Below, piece by piece: positions 35,101-44,800 of a DNA stretch of 64,000 bases (position 1 is its first letter; each line of letters starts with the position of its first letter). Source of the DNA: Ostrinia nubilalis (lineage: Eukaryota > Arthropoda > Insecta > Lepidoptera > Crambidae); NCBI RefSeq assembly GCF_963855985.1, contig NC_087095.1, positions 4,040,001-4,104,000 of the forward strand. Reading direction: 5' to 3'. A program made the position numbers and the translations under genes. The notes beneath the pieces were generated by a model, which did not search any database, had not been told where the DNA came from, and was given only the letters and a program-made list of their open reading frames with translations.

Positions 35101-38100
35101 GAAAAAGAAAAAATAAGGTAGTGTCGTACCTTCACTGCGAACTCTTGCAAACCCTCATGAGTTTTATGACCATTGCTGGTTAGTAAAAAAAATTAATTTG
35201 GAATTAAAGAACACATAGGTAAAAGGAAAAAATGTGATGGAGTTTTTCTTGCCAGCTTTTTTCACGCCGTAAGAGAAAAAGAAATGGGTAGAGAAAATTG
35301 TATTAATTCCTACAGGAGCACATTATCCAGTTTTCTCTTGTCTCAAAATATTGACAATCAATTTACAAGATTGTTACATCTGAATGCTGTTTACATAACT
35401 GCTCACCAACGGTAGATTTCCCATTTCCCATGCTTGCTTACCTAACATTTGTAACAAAGCAGACACATTGTACCAGCGATTGACCGGATGATAATAGGAA
35501 AATTATGCAAATCGGTTCCGCCATAATAAATGATCAGATGAACAGGCGATTATGGTAATTTATTTATAGGGGACCGCAATTTCGCCAACTGAATTATTAA
35601 TCGTTTGTGTGATCTCTACTAAAATTCATAGGAGAAATTTAAATGAAATCAAGTTATTCATCGACTATCATTGATAGTCTATCAATCTAGATTTTTATCT
35701 AAAGCAAATTACGCGTTGCAGCGACTTGCTTTCATCTATGCACGCAGATTTCTCATCCGCCAGTAAAAATCTATTAGCTGCAATAAACTGATCGAAAACA
35801 GTATTTCTCTTCACATCTTCTATTAGTTTATTTTATTTAAGACCAACTTTCTTTAATTCATTTCCAAACATTCTGTCTGGGATTTAAGCCTTCACAAGCC
35901 TTCACTTGCTTGATGATGGAACACACTGTGTAGATCACTGAACATTCTATTAGTGATAGAAACGAATATTCCCTGCGTGATCGAATCAGAAATGAGGAGA
36001 TCCGCAGGAGAACCAAAGTGACCGACATAGCTCGCAGAATTGCTAAAACCAAGTGGCAGTGGGCGGGGCACATAGCTCGTAGAGACGATGGCCGTTGGGG
36101 CAGAAAAGTTCTCGAGTGGCGACCACGGGCTGGAAGACGTAGCGTGGGCAGGCCTCCTACTAGGTGGACCGACGATCTCGTAAAGGTCGCGGGAAGAGCC
36201 TGGATGCGGGCAGCGCAGGACCGTGCATTGTGGAAAACCTTGGAGGAGGCCTTTGTCCAGCAGTGGACATCATTTGGCTGAAACGAGAGAAACGAATATC
36301 CTACTAGGTAATCCTACTAATATTATAAATGCGAAAGTTTGGATGTCTGGATGTTTGTACTCTTTCACGCAAAAAACTACTGAACGGATTTTGACAAAAC
36401 TTTACAATATTAATGTTATAACCCAGAATAATATAGACTATAATTTATGACAATCTGTGACAAACTAAATTTCACGCGGGTGAAGCCGCGGGCAAAAGCT
36501 AGTTCGTCATAAATCTTGAAGTTCTTCATAATATTTTAATTAACTTATGGTTATTTGCAGGCATCGTGCTTTGCATCTTGATGCGGGCCGCGCAACGGCG
36601 GCAGCGCAGGCTGGCGTTCCACTGTCCCATCCACGGCGACTTCTACCCTCTAAGTCCTCAAAATAGCAGAAAATATTCTCGTAAGTACTATATTTGTCAG
36701 TAAATCACTTTTCTATTAAATATTTCTTCGGAAAAATAAGGACAACAGGAACTCGCTCTCCAGAAGAAGATTTGCGCTCACAGTCAGTTGGCCCTATCAC
36801 GAAAGAAAATGTTCATGATATTGGGCCATCTCCTTTTTAGGGTTCCGTAGTCCTGACAAGGAACCCTTATAGTTTTTGTGTCATTTTCCTAAACTCTTTC
36901 CTCAACATGAATGCATGGTAATTAACAATATATCATCCAAAGCATAAGGATTGAGGACTTTTTAGAAGTAGACAGTAGGTACTATGAGGTTTCACGAACA
37001 GACATTGAGGATTGTCGACTTTTAGCAGGCAGTACTAATAGTGGGCAGGCTTTCCACTAGGTGGACTGACGATCTAATGAAAGTCGCGCAAAGTGACTGG
37101 ATACGGACAGCGCAGGACCGGTCGTTATAGAAATGTTTAGGGAGTCCTTTGTCCAGCAGTGGACGTCATTTGGCTGAAATGATGAGGCAATGCTTGGGGG
37201 AGGCCTTTGTTCAATAGTGGACGTCATGTACCTCTTTAGGTAGTTCTAATGAGGTTTATGTACATTTACAGTCAATGAGGATTGATGACTTTACTAATGA
37301 GGTATATGCACATTGCAGACAGCCCCTCAGGGCTCTGGCGCTTCCTGCGCGGCTGGCTGGGAATGGTGGAGGAGGGCGAAGCGCCACGCTGCCCACGCTC
37401 CACGGAGCCTGCCTCGCCCGCGCGCGCCGACGCGCCCTGCCCGCCGCCACTTCCCTTCTTGGTGCCCTCCGACTCTGTGGTGTAAGTGTTCTAAACCCTG
37501 CCCTGGCCATTAACAAATAAAAAAAGTTTGATTTAATTTTTTTTTGGAATAGAACGAGACACGAAAAAGAAAAGATTAAGGGAAAACTATTTAAACTTTT
37601 CCATTATTTAGGCTGAGTTGCACCACCTTTATTTAACTTTTGTTTGGAGTTTGACAGATTTTTAACGTTTGTCAAAGGTTAAATAAGACCTAGGCTTATT
37701 AAGTATCTTCTACGTTTTCGGAAGTCTCGCAATGATCTCCTAAAACGCAGCATACACAACGCTTGATGAACGATACCAGTTAATCTGTCTATCAATGCTT
37801 TTTCTTTGTTGCGACTTGGTAACTGTGAACTGTGAGTCTTAAATGACTCAACGCGTATCTAAGTTTGCGTAACGTAGGTAATATTCCACACCAATAATAA
37901 TAAAATTATACTTTGCAACCTCTTTACAAGATTACTTAGCAACAATGTATTCCCAATGTTATTTTATAATAACTACCTTTAACCTAACAACAGCCTTTAA
38001 CAGCCCATATAGAGCCAAAAAAACATACTCGTAGCTAAGTAGAGACGTTTTCTACATTATATCTATCTATTTACAGAGGCATGGCATCAGTGCTGGGAGC

Positions 38101-38677
38101 CCCGCTTAGCCCTGAGCAGACCTTCGGCTCCATCAAATCGCTGGCCATATCGAGGGAAGTCGCCAGCTTCCCCTTATCGAGGTCTCCCACCCCGCCGCCT
38201 TTGAGGTGAGTCCTGGACAAATAAATGTGTTATTTTTTTAAATAAAAATGAACTTCTTCAGCTTCTTGCTTAGTGCAGAGCCCGCCAGAATAAATTGTAC
38301 ATGTGACATCTTTAAGTAATAAATACTTTTTTGTGTGGGTGGTGAATATTGCCACAATACCTAAGCGTCTGAAGTAGCAATAGCTGAAGGCCCTTTCCAA
38401 TAACATTCGCATAGGACTGCTTCTAACAAAGGAAATAAAACAAAGTTTGTTCTTTTCCAGCTGCCCCCCATTCAAGGACGAGTCAAAGAGCATCGAGGAA
38501 AGCATCCCAAATTCGGTGTCGCGGCCGGAGTTCGACTGTCCCCCATCCTGCAACTACCGCGTGGTGGAATGCAAGCTCACCACCACCGACGAAATCTCTC
38601 GCCCCAGCCCCCCTGTGCACAAACCCTCCCGGCCCTCCACTGTCTCCATCACCATACCCGACGAGGGAAAGGGTTAA
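28922..38677 (+). CDS. Two-helix membrane protein of unknown family (six exons, 5' end missing)
   Basis: Exons 28922-29118, 34793-34921, 36561-36680, 37319-37481, 38077-38205 and 38461-38677 join in phase with GT..AG introns to give about 317 residues plus TAA. A first coding exon upstream must exist, because no Met is in frame before the acceptor; I could not find it. After a short basic segment (RLRVEK) come a hydrophobic helix (IVLPIFGFLFMLVGCVL), a short Cys- and Glu-containing loop, then a second helix (GPVCIVAGALMTIAGIVLCI) ending in basic residues (RAAQRRQRRL). The rest is a Ser/Pro-rich, probably cytoplasmic tail with HCPIHGDFYPLSP and a second CPP-rich segment. Topology and the GP..AGA helix recall TMEM200-type proteins, but I cannot confirm this. 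Exons 2 and 3 have several local partial copies. Confidence 0.8.
29314..29476 (+). pseudogene. Exon 2 copy 2 (no acceptor)
   Basis: It encodes the complete basic segment and helix 1 without change, followed by the donor. Upstream sequence is GTGGCACAC rather than a splice acceptor, so splicing into it looks unlikely. Confidence 0.75.
29665..29827 (+). pseudogene. Exon 2 copy 3 (no acceptor)
   Basis: Open through the helix and donor and nearly identical to exon 2. It is followed by a separate hairpin element (29851-30090). Confidence 0.75.
29851..30090. mobile_element. 240 bp hairpin MITE in the exon 2 array
   Basis: The left end ACTACCCGTTCGCGCTAAG and right end CTTATCGCGAACGGATAGT are inverted, with AGTTTGCCG/CGGCAAACT continuing the stem. 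It accounts for the longer spacing between copies 3 and 4. The bases TAGTAACTATAC to its right also occur after copy 4, without the element. Confidence 0.75.
30266..30428 (+). pseudogene. Exon 2 copy 4 (two substitutions, no acceptor)
   Basis: It differs from exon 2 by E to K in the basic segment and A to S before the helix. It keeps the donor but has no plausible acceptor. Confidence 0.75.
30469..30629. mobile_element. 161 bp very GC-rich hairpin element
   Basis: AGCGCTCCTGCACACGACGC on the left is exactly complementary to the right end. The stem continues through CGCGCC..TTTGCACTGTT, leaving a loop of about 20 bases. It sits between exon 2 copies 4 and 5. Confidence 0.85.
30724..30805 (+). 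pseudogene. Exon 2 copy 5 (5'-truncated)
   Basis: Only the helix part and donor remain, fused upstream to the MITE-like unit (CCGTGTATGGCC junction). One residue of the helix differs (FMLVG to FLLVG). Confidence 0.75.
31185..31260 (+). repeat. tRNA-like SINE head (weak)
   Basis: GTGCGGGTTCGATCCCCGTA resembles a tRNA T-arm/B box, preceded by an A-box-like CTGTGGTTGGATATTTG. No full cloverleaf can be drawn, so I read it as a SINE head or relic. Confidence 0.35.
31730..31965 (+). mobile_element. LINE C-terminal fragment, copy
   Basis: Plus-strand match to the C-terminus family, with several frameshifts, ending GCTGAAACGAACGAAC. Confidence 0.7.
32380..34792. other. Intron between membrane-protein exons, no clear feature
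   Basis: A short perfect inverted repeat CTCAGATCAT..ATGATCTGAG lies at 32879-32904. Otherwise I see only short motif-free frames. Confidence 0.4.
34793..34921 (+). CDS. Membrane protein exon, loop and start of second helix
   Basis: Acceptor TTTTTTCTTTTCAG, donor GGTTAGT. It encodes the loop with GCGENEEPDHY and the first part of helix 2 (GPVCIVAGALMTIAG). It is entered after one base of a split codon and leaves one. Confidence 0.8.
34989..35065 (+). pseudogene. Partial copy 2 of the preceding exon
   Basis: CATCGCCTTCACTGGCAACT through ATTGCTG plus the donor GTTAGT and the following A-run are copied. A small deletion in the middle (CATCGTCAGGTGCC) breaks the frame. No acceptor is present. 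Confidence 0.8.
35127..35178 (+). pseudogene. Partial copy 3 of the same exon, more decayed
   Basis: Only TTCACTGCGAACTC and ATGACCATTGCTG with the donor GTTAGTAAAAAA survive. It is the shortest of the three copies. Confidence 0.65.
36005..36290 (+). mobile_element. LINE C-terminal fragment, best preserved
   Basis: An 87-codon open frame (36018-36281) reads TDIARRIAKTKWQWAGHIAR, then GRPPTRWTDDL and WMRAAQDRALW, and ends shortly after VQQWTS. It is the C-terminus of an endonuclease/reverse transcriptase LINE of Lepidoptera. No upstream RT domain is attached. Confidence 0.85.
36312..36502 (-). mobile_element. RTE-like LINE/SINE 3' tail, copy 2
   Basis: On the minus strand it begins ACTAGCTTTTGCCCGCGGC and ends TTTATAATATTAGTAGGAT. 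It lies about 60 bases upstream of the next exon's acceptor. Confidence 0.75.
36561..36680 (+). CDS. Membrane protein exon, end of second helix and HCPIHGDFYPL
   Basis: Acceptor TTATTTGCAG, donor CGTAAGT. It encodes the end of helix 2 (GIVLCILM), the positively charged stop-transfer stretch and HCPIHGDFYPLSP. Confidence 0.8.
37040..37235 (+). mobile_element. Degenerate LINE C-terminal fragment
   Basis: GGGCAGGCTTTCCACTAGG through GTCCAGCAGTGGACGTCATT and a second partial copy of its last 60 bases. The frame is destroyed. Confidence 0.6.
37319..37481 (+). CDS. Membrane protein exon, Pro-rich tail
   Basis: Acceptor CACATTGCAG, donor TGTAAGT. It encodes SGLWRFLRGWLGMVEEGEAP and a Pro/Ala/Arg-rich stretch. 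It enters and leaves inside codons, in phase with its neighbours. Confidence 0.75.
37609..37698. mobile_element. GCTGAGTTGCACCATC MITE, copy 3 (short)
   Basis: TAGGCTGAGTTGCACCACC at the left; TAGGCTTA at the right is a damaged end. The core TTTGACAGATTTTTAACG is shared with the other copies. Confidence 0.7.
38077..38205 (+). CDS. Membrane protein exon, Ser/Pro tail
   Basis: Acceptor ATCTATTTACAG, donor GGTGAGT. It encodes GMASVLGAPLSPEQTFGSIK and a stretch ending in SRSPTPPPLR. Confidence 0.8.
38461..38677 (+). CDS. Membrane protein last exon
   Basis: The acceptor TTCTTTTCCAG begins it, and TAA at 38675-38677 ends the frame. It encodes CPPFKDESKSIEESIP, CPPSCNYRVVECKL and a Pro-rich end (IPDEGKG). 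Confidence 0.85.
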
Positions 38678-38814
38678 CCCCCCCTAAAACACTAGACACT
38701 ATGTTCAAATTTAAGTGAAGAACGCGCGTGTGTGACGCCGGAATGTGATCTTTATTGTCGAATTCAAGTCTCGAACTCGCAAACTATCAGTGGACGAACT
38801 TTGGATAAATTCAC

Positions 38815-38820
38815 AATAAA
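38815..38820 (+). promoter_or_regulatory. Candidate poly(A) signal of the membrane-protein gene
   Basis: AATAAA lies 137 bases after the stop codon. A second AATAAA is at 39017-39022. Which one is used cannot be told from the sequence. Confidence 0.45.
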
Positions 38821-41622
38821 GCGCTTGTAAATTTTGATATCTGCTCAAACAATCACATTCGTCTTCCGCTAGCGCTCACTGTTCGAACACCTCGAAAGTC
38901 GTGGATAATTTTATTTAGGTGGATTGAAATGTTATTAGTTAAGCCTGGACGGCCTCTAGCTACTGGTGCAATATTTTGATTCAGACACGGCAATTTTTCT
39001 ATCACCTCTTCTTAGCAATAAAGACGCCAAATGTTTCGAGCGAGATCGGTATAATAGAAAGTGTACATGTAGTGTTTGTAATGGCGTATTTATGTATTTG
39101 TGATTATTTATTCCAGCATCTTTAATGTATAAAGCATTTTGTTTAATAATCGTTCAGACAGTTGTAATGCATGTGAGCATTCTAGTCGTTTGGTCTGTAG
39201 CAAATTGTTTTAAATCATTATTGTATTGTGACGTCGTATTAAGCGTGGTAGAAACGAAATGTTGTAATAATATCGGCTCAGTAGGATAAATCGTTCCTCA
39301 TTATATTAATGAAGTATGTAAGAGATTGTCCATTACATTCATTTGTGCGTAAATTAAGTTTAAGTGTATTTATTACATAAGAGTACATGAAATCACGTAC
39401 CCTAGAATAGGTCCGAAATGTGATATTTTTGTTTTAACTTGTTGACGTCTAACTTTTCAAATCGTGCGAGGCATAGCCAAGAGGGCTAGGAAAATGCTAT
39501 CTTTGAATCTGTTTTATTTGTGAAAGCACCCACACTATTAAAATAATAAGGCACGTTACAATCAATATTTTATTCATTCATGACATAAATTATACGATTT
39601 ATGTACCATAATACTACTTCGTAGTTTTTCACTATAATATTAAGATAGTAGGTAGATTTCAATCTACTCTTATGAAAATTCCTAGTAATCTAACTATGCC
39701 TGTAAGTCTTTTAATCATTACAGCTGTAAAAATCGTATGTTTCATTTCATTTACACAGTCATATCATTATTTTGGTGAAGGAGCCAAAAGAAGATGCCAA
39801 AATATTACCTTAACTCGTCCATATGAGTATTTGTATGTTCGCTTCTGTTCCTTTAATCGGGTTTATAACCATGCAACAATAGTTAGGACCTATTTTTTAA
39901 CAACATCGTACCTACTAGGTATAAGTAGGTACACAGACGGTGCAGCGCTACAGTTTACTTTGAACTGCTGCCTTCCGTAATGAACTACTTACTGTTTAAC
40001 TATTGTTGCCTGATTATGAACCTGACTTGTCGCATTAAAATTGTGCTCAGAAAAGACAAATTTAGTAAGATGCAACTGTAGTAACATAGTCCACATTTAA
40101 GTAGAGGATAGCGACTAGGTTAGACGTATTATCAATTTGTAAGTTATGTGATGATGGCATTTATTGGCCAAGTAAGTTGAAATTGTAAGGGTCGTATTTT
40201 TTTTATAATCAGTAGTTAAGTGCCACGCCTAAAATAATATATTGTATTGTAATTAAGTTTAAGCTTATTTAATATTGTTATAGTCATAAGGATGAAATGA
40301 AAATACAAATTTGACATATTTTTCTGGTTTTATTTTATTAGTGTAGTTATAATTATATTAGAAACTGGCAGCGAAAAACTTAACAGGGTTAAGTTACCTA
40401 TACGGACTAAAAATTAATAAAAAGCCTCTAACGGATGGCCTATCCACACTGGGTATCAAGTGGTGGGATTAAATTTACTCACAGTTGCTACGCAAGAACT
40501 CATATAAGAAAATTCAGACTAAATATATTTATTTATGTTGGTATACAGCATTGGTTCCCAAAGTGGAGGGCGGATTTTACTCAAAGAAAACATTATTTTA
40601 TTTGTGAAAAGAAATTTAACTTTAAAGATTTTCAAAAATTTGCTTGCTACACTCGGGAATCGACCAACTACCTAAAATCAAGTAAAAATTATACATACCC
40701 GGTACTTTTATTGCATCGATCGTCTTAGAACAAAGTATGGAACAAACTTGATAAATTAAATGAAAGGAAAACCATGAATTCTTAAATAATATTTACAGAA
40801 AATTGTATGGTGTGGTGGTGAATTTTCGAAAAATTTTCGGAAGTCTGAATGCAGTTCTCTTTCTTTTCAAAATTATAGGAATATATTTTTCGAGTAAAAT
40901 TTTCTATCTACAGTATAAAAGTATTTTCGTTCCTGATGGCATTACCAAATTCCACCCTGTATAGCATAAAATCTTTAATTTAATTAAAGCAAGTCAGAAT
41001 CTCTAATAACTCTCTCTCTCTCTCTCTCTCATACTTTTCCCGCCCGGAAACCGGATACAAAAAAATTAAAAGCGGAAGGGCCTGAAACTACTGAAACTAT
41101 TGATTCAAGGTTAATTATCTTTTATTTACTGGCAACATTTTAAAACTTTTTCAATAATGAATTGCTAAAAATTTTTAAATGACCTTAAAAGGACTTAATT
41201 ATTAAGAAAAGACGAATGCAATAATATTATTATGAAATAAAATTGAATAAAATATTATAGGATTTAAAAAAGTGAAACCTTTTTTAGAACATTTTGATAC
41301 TGGCACTCATGTCGCGATTGCCACTGGCAGCCATCTTGGATAAAATTTCATGATGGCATAGTGTCTTTCTAATTTCTAAATAAAAAGTGAATGTAAGAAA
41401 TATTTACAGTGTTATAAAATAAAATTAATTATAAAAAATCAACATAATTTTTCATACAAATTACCTGTTTAAAAACTGTGGTCGGACACTTTAATAAATT
41501 AAAAGAACACCAATAAAACAAATCAGCTGTTATCCGTCAATCGATGTCAACAAAATTACATAATTTTGTTTAGAAAAACAGTGCAGTCTCCGTTTTTGAG
41601 TGTCATTTTGAAATTACCAAAC
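38821..41622. other. 3' UTR and intergenic spacer
   Basis: AT-rich, with no further exon. A (TC)n microsatellite is at 41011-41030. The upstream part is probably 3' UTR, because no repeat or gene interrupts it; the boundary is unknown. I see no clear core promoter for the downstream gene. Confidence 0.4.
41011..41030 (+). repeat. (TC)10 microsatellite
   Basis: An uninterrupted TC run of 20 bases in the intergenic spacer. Confidence 0.9.
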
Positions 41623-41667
41623 ATGCAGGTTCAATCTTACAGTTTATTGGACAAATTAATAAAGTAG
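41623..41667 (+). CDS. Possible upstream ORF of the carboxypeptidase
   Basis: ATG at 41623 opens a 14-codon frame (MQVQSYSLLDKLIK) ending at TAG, 77 bases before the main start. It counts as a uORF only if transcription begins upstream of it. Confidence 0.3.
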   Translation: MQVQSYSLLDKLIK

Positions 41668-41744
41668 AAGTTCTCAAAACGGCTCGCAAACATCCGCGAC
41701 TTTGTGATTTTTTTGTATGATGTAGTCCAAAATAATTTTTAGTT

Positions 41745-41847
41745 ATGGATCACAACAATTTGATAGAGTGCGGTGGATTTTATTTCATTCATAATTTTGA
41801 CTCTGGGAATCTCGGGCATGTAGAGAGGGTGCCCACGGAGCTCATAG
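41745..41847 (+). CDS. AGBL5: CCP5-like exon 1
   Basis: Starts at ATG in TTAGTTATGG, encodes the leader and [10 protein letters not shown], and ends at donor GGTAAGT with one base of a codon left over. Confidence 0.85.
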
Positions 41848-44800
41848 GTAAGTCATTTCCGTAGTATTTTATTCATTAAATTTATACAAAGTCCAATGTC
41901 GGGATTCTAATTATTTCGCTGCCAATTGGTTCTGCCTTTTTCATGGTCTCGAAGACTAATAGTGATTTCGACAAAGAACTATTTTCAGTCCTTAGCAGGT
42001 CTTAAAATAACTTTTTTATGTCCAATTAGAGTAACCTCCACTTGACACAAATATTCTTTGTTCTGATGTTCCTTGCAATATTTAGTTAGCTATTTATAAA
42101 TGCTTGTTGGAGAAACAATAGAAAACACTCTGTATGAACTGTACATAAAATAGTTATGTTTTTTAGACTTTTATGAGTTTTAGATAAATTCCAATATGAA
42201 TCAGCAGCATTTCCAATTAGAATTGGACTATATCAAAAGTCAAATCACAATTTATTCATTAATTTCTAAGCTCTACTTTGTGTTTATGTTTGCACTCAAA
42301 ACAAATGGGATGAATATCCCATTTATCATGAATCATGTTTTCCAGCTCCCAGTGTGAACCCAAAAACAAATGCAACCGAGACCCCAGACTATGAGTTCAA
42401 CTTGTGGACTCGTCCGGACTGCGCTGGCACGGAGTTCGAGAATGGGAATCGAACATGGTTCTATTTTGGAGTGCAGGCTAGTGAGCCTAATGTATTGGTA
42501 AGAATATAACATATTTTAATAACGTTTCCTAGATTACTATTCACATTATTTCATTACAATTACTTTTGCCATATTTCAGGTGCGGCTAAATCTTATAAAC
42601 CTAAATAAACAAGCTAAGATGTACAACCAAGGAATGGCTCCAGTCACTCGGACGTTGCCTGGGAAGCCTCAGTGGGAGAGGATCAGGGATCGTCCTGTAC
42701 ATTCGGTAATATACACCGGCAGTTCTTTATTTTATGCTTATACCTCTCGTTGGCATGCATTACTTCATATAGTATGTAAAATTATTTCAAAAAATATTTT
42801 TTTTATTTTACAGACGGATGACAACACCTTCACGTTAAGTTTCAAATATCGTACTTCAGAGAATATGAAGGCTACAACATTTTTTGCATTCACATATCCA
42901 TTCTCCTTTGCTGAGCTCCAAATAGCTCTGAATTCTATTGACATGAAGATGCTTCCTCTGCCACCACCTCAGTCTCTGGATGACATTTACTATTACAGAG
43001 AATGTCTCATCTATTCACTTGAAGGTAACCCATACATTACAATAAAAACTCGTAATATTTATTACATTTTTCTTGTCTTATGTGGTGTACAATAAAGTCT
43101 GTTCTATTTTCTAATATCTCAATAAATATTTGATTTTTCATAAATATTTTATGTTGTAGGAAGACGTGTCGATTTGTTAACGATAACATCACATCACGGT
43201 ATCACAACAGAAAAGGAGGAGAGGCTCAAGAATCTTTTCCCAGAAAACCAAGAACGACCTTTTAAGTTCCAGAATAAAAAGGTATAATAAATATAAAACC
43301 TAAGAAATAAAAACTTCCTTTACACGTCAGCAATGATTCAAGGAAAGATACTGTTGTTTTAAAACATTTAATATTCAACAGATAATCTTCATATCGGCGC
43401 GAGTGCACCCCGGTGAAACACCTTCAAGTTTCGTCTTCAACGGCTTCCTCAATCTGCTGCTTAACCGGAACGATCCGATTGCGGTCCAGCTACGGAAGCA
43501 CTACGTGTTCAAGATGATCCCCTTCCTCAACCCTGACGGGGTCGCGAGGGGCCATTACCGGACGGACACGCGGGGTGTCAACTTGAACAGGGTCTATTTG
43601 AACCCATCGCTTGTCTATCACCCCACTGTGTACGCTTCGAGAGCGCTAATAAGGTATTTCTTATTTTATCTACTAACTGTAAACAGGCAGTAATTCAAAA
43701 GAAACATTTTTGGGCTCAACCAATGTTGTTACCTTTTCTGAAAAAGAATAAAAAAAAAATAATCTTCTTAAGACAAGAAAGACACCCATACAAAGAATTA
43801 AATAGGCATCCAAAGGTAGAAGGCTTTTATTTTAACCGATTGTAACATGTTTTTTATAGTGAGGTAGTTTTTTGTTTCTTGGAAAATAGATGCTATTTTT
43901 CCCGAGTACTGTTTACTGAATTTAATGATCGACAGAGTTTAACATTTATTTTCTATTCAAATTCTACAAAATACAATGTATGCAAGTAGTTTTGTCTGTT
44001 TCTGTATTATTACAAGCCGCAACAAACTGTTAAATAAGCGACGTTTATGGCTGCAGAACGACATTTTAACGCGGCACCTTCAACCGTAAAATAACAATGT
44101 ATCCTAATGTTTATGACCACAGTCAAGGTGTGACATCGCGTTATATCTTCCAAGAAACGACTAAGCGAAATTCCCTAAAAGCTGTATCGCGTGTTCACAG
44201 GACATCGTCGTGAAGTTTTAAAATAGTTGAAACAAATTCACGGCAGGTCAAATCTATTAGTTCTGAAGCCAACGACAGTTTGAAACTTTAGAAGTAGTTA
44301 AATGCAGAAGTTTAAAGTTTTCCGAATATTTAGTGTTATTTAACCTGAGTAACAAATGTTTAAATGTATAACCCGGCATAAAAACTCAAAAAGAAGTGAC
44401 TAACTAGCATAAAGTTTTGCATCATGCCTACATTTTATTTTATTAGCAAAACACATTTCGTTCCACAGGTACTACCACTTTGGCTGTGAAAAAGAAGACA
44501 TCATCGAAGATAGCAAAAGTTTCACTTCACGGAGTATACAGAACATCAGCGAAAGTGCAGAGGTAACTGACGTTATTACATTTGGAAGCCATTGTTATTA
44601 TGACGTTGAACTACACCGTGAATTTCATTCGTTTCAGCCAAATAACCTCCACTGCTGGACAAAGGCCTCCCCCAAGGATTTTCACAATGAGCGGTCCTAT
44701 GCATCCCGCATCCAGGTACTTCCAGGTCGTCGGTCCTCCTAGTGAGAGGTCTCCCTACAATACACTGTCCGGCCCGTGGTCGGTCGCCGTCTACGAGTCT

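Noticed and set aside
37256..37516. Arg/Ala-rich minus-strand ORF
   Set aside because: It is the complement of the GC-rich, Pro-rich membrane-protein exon.
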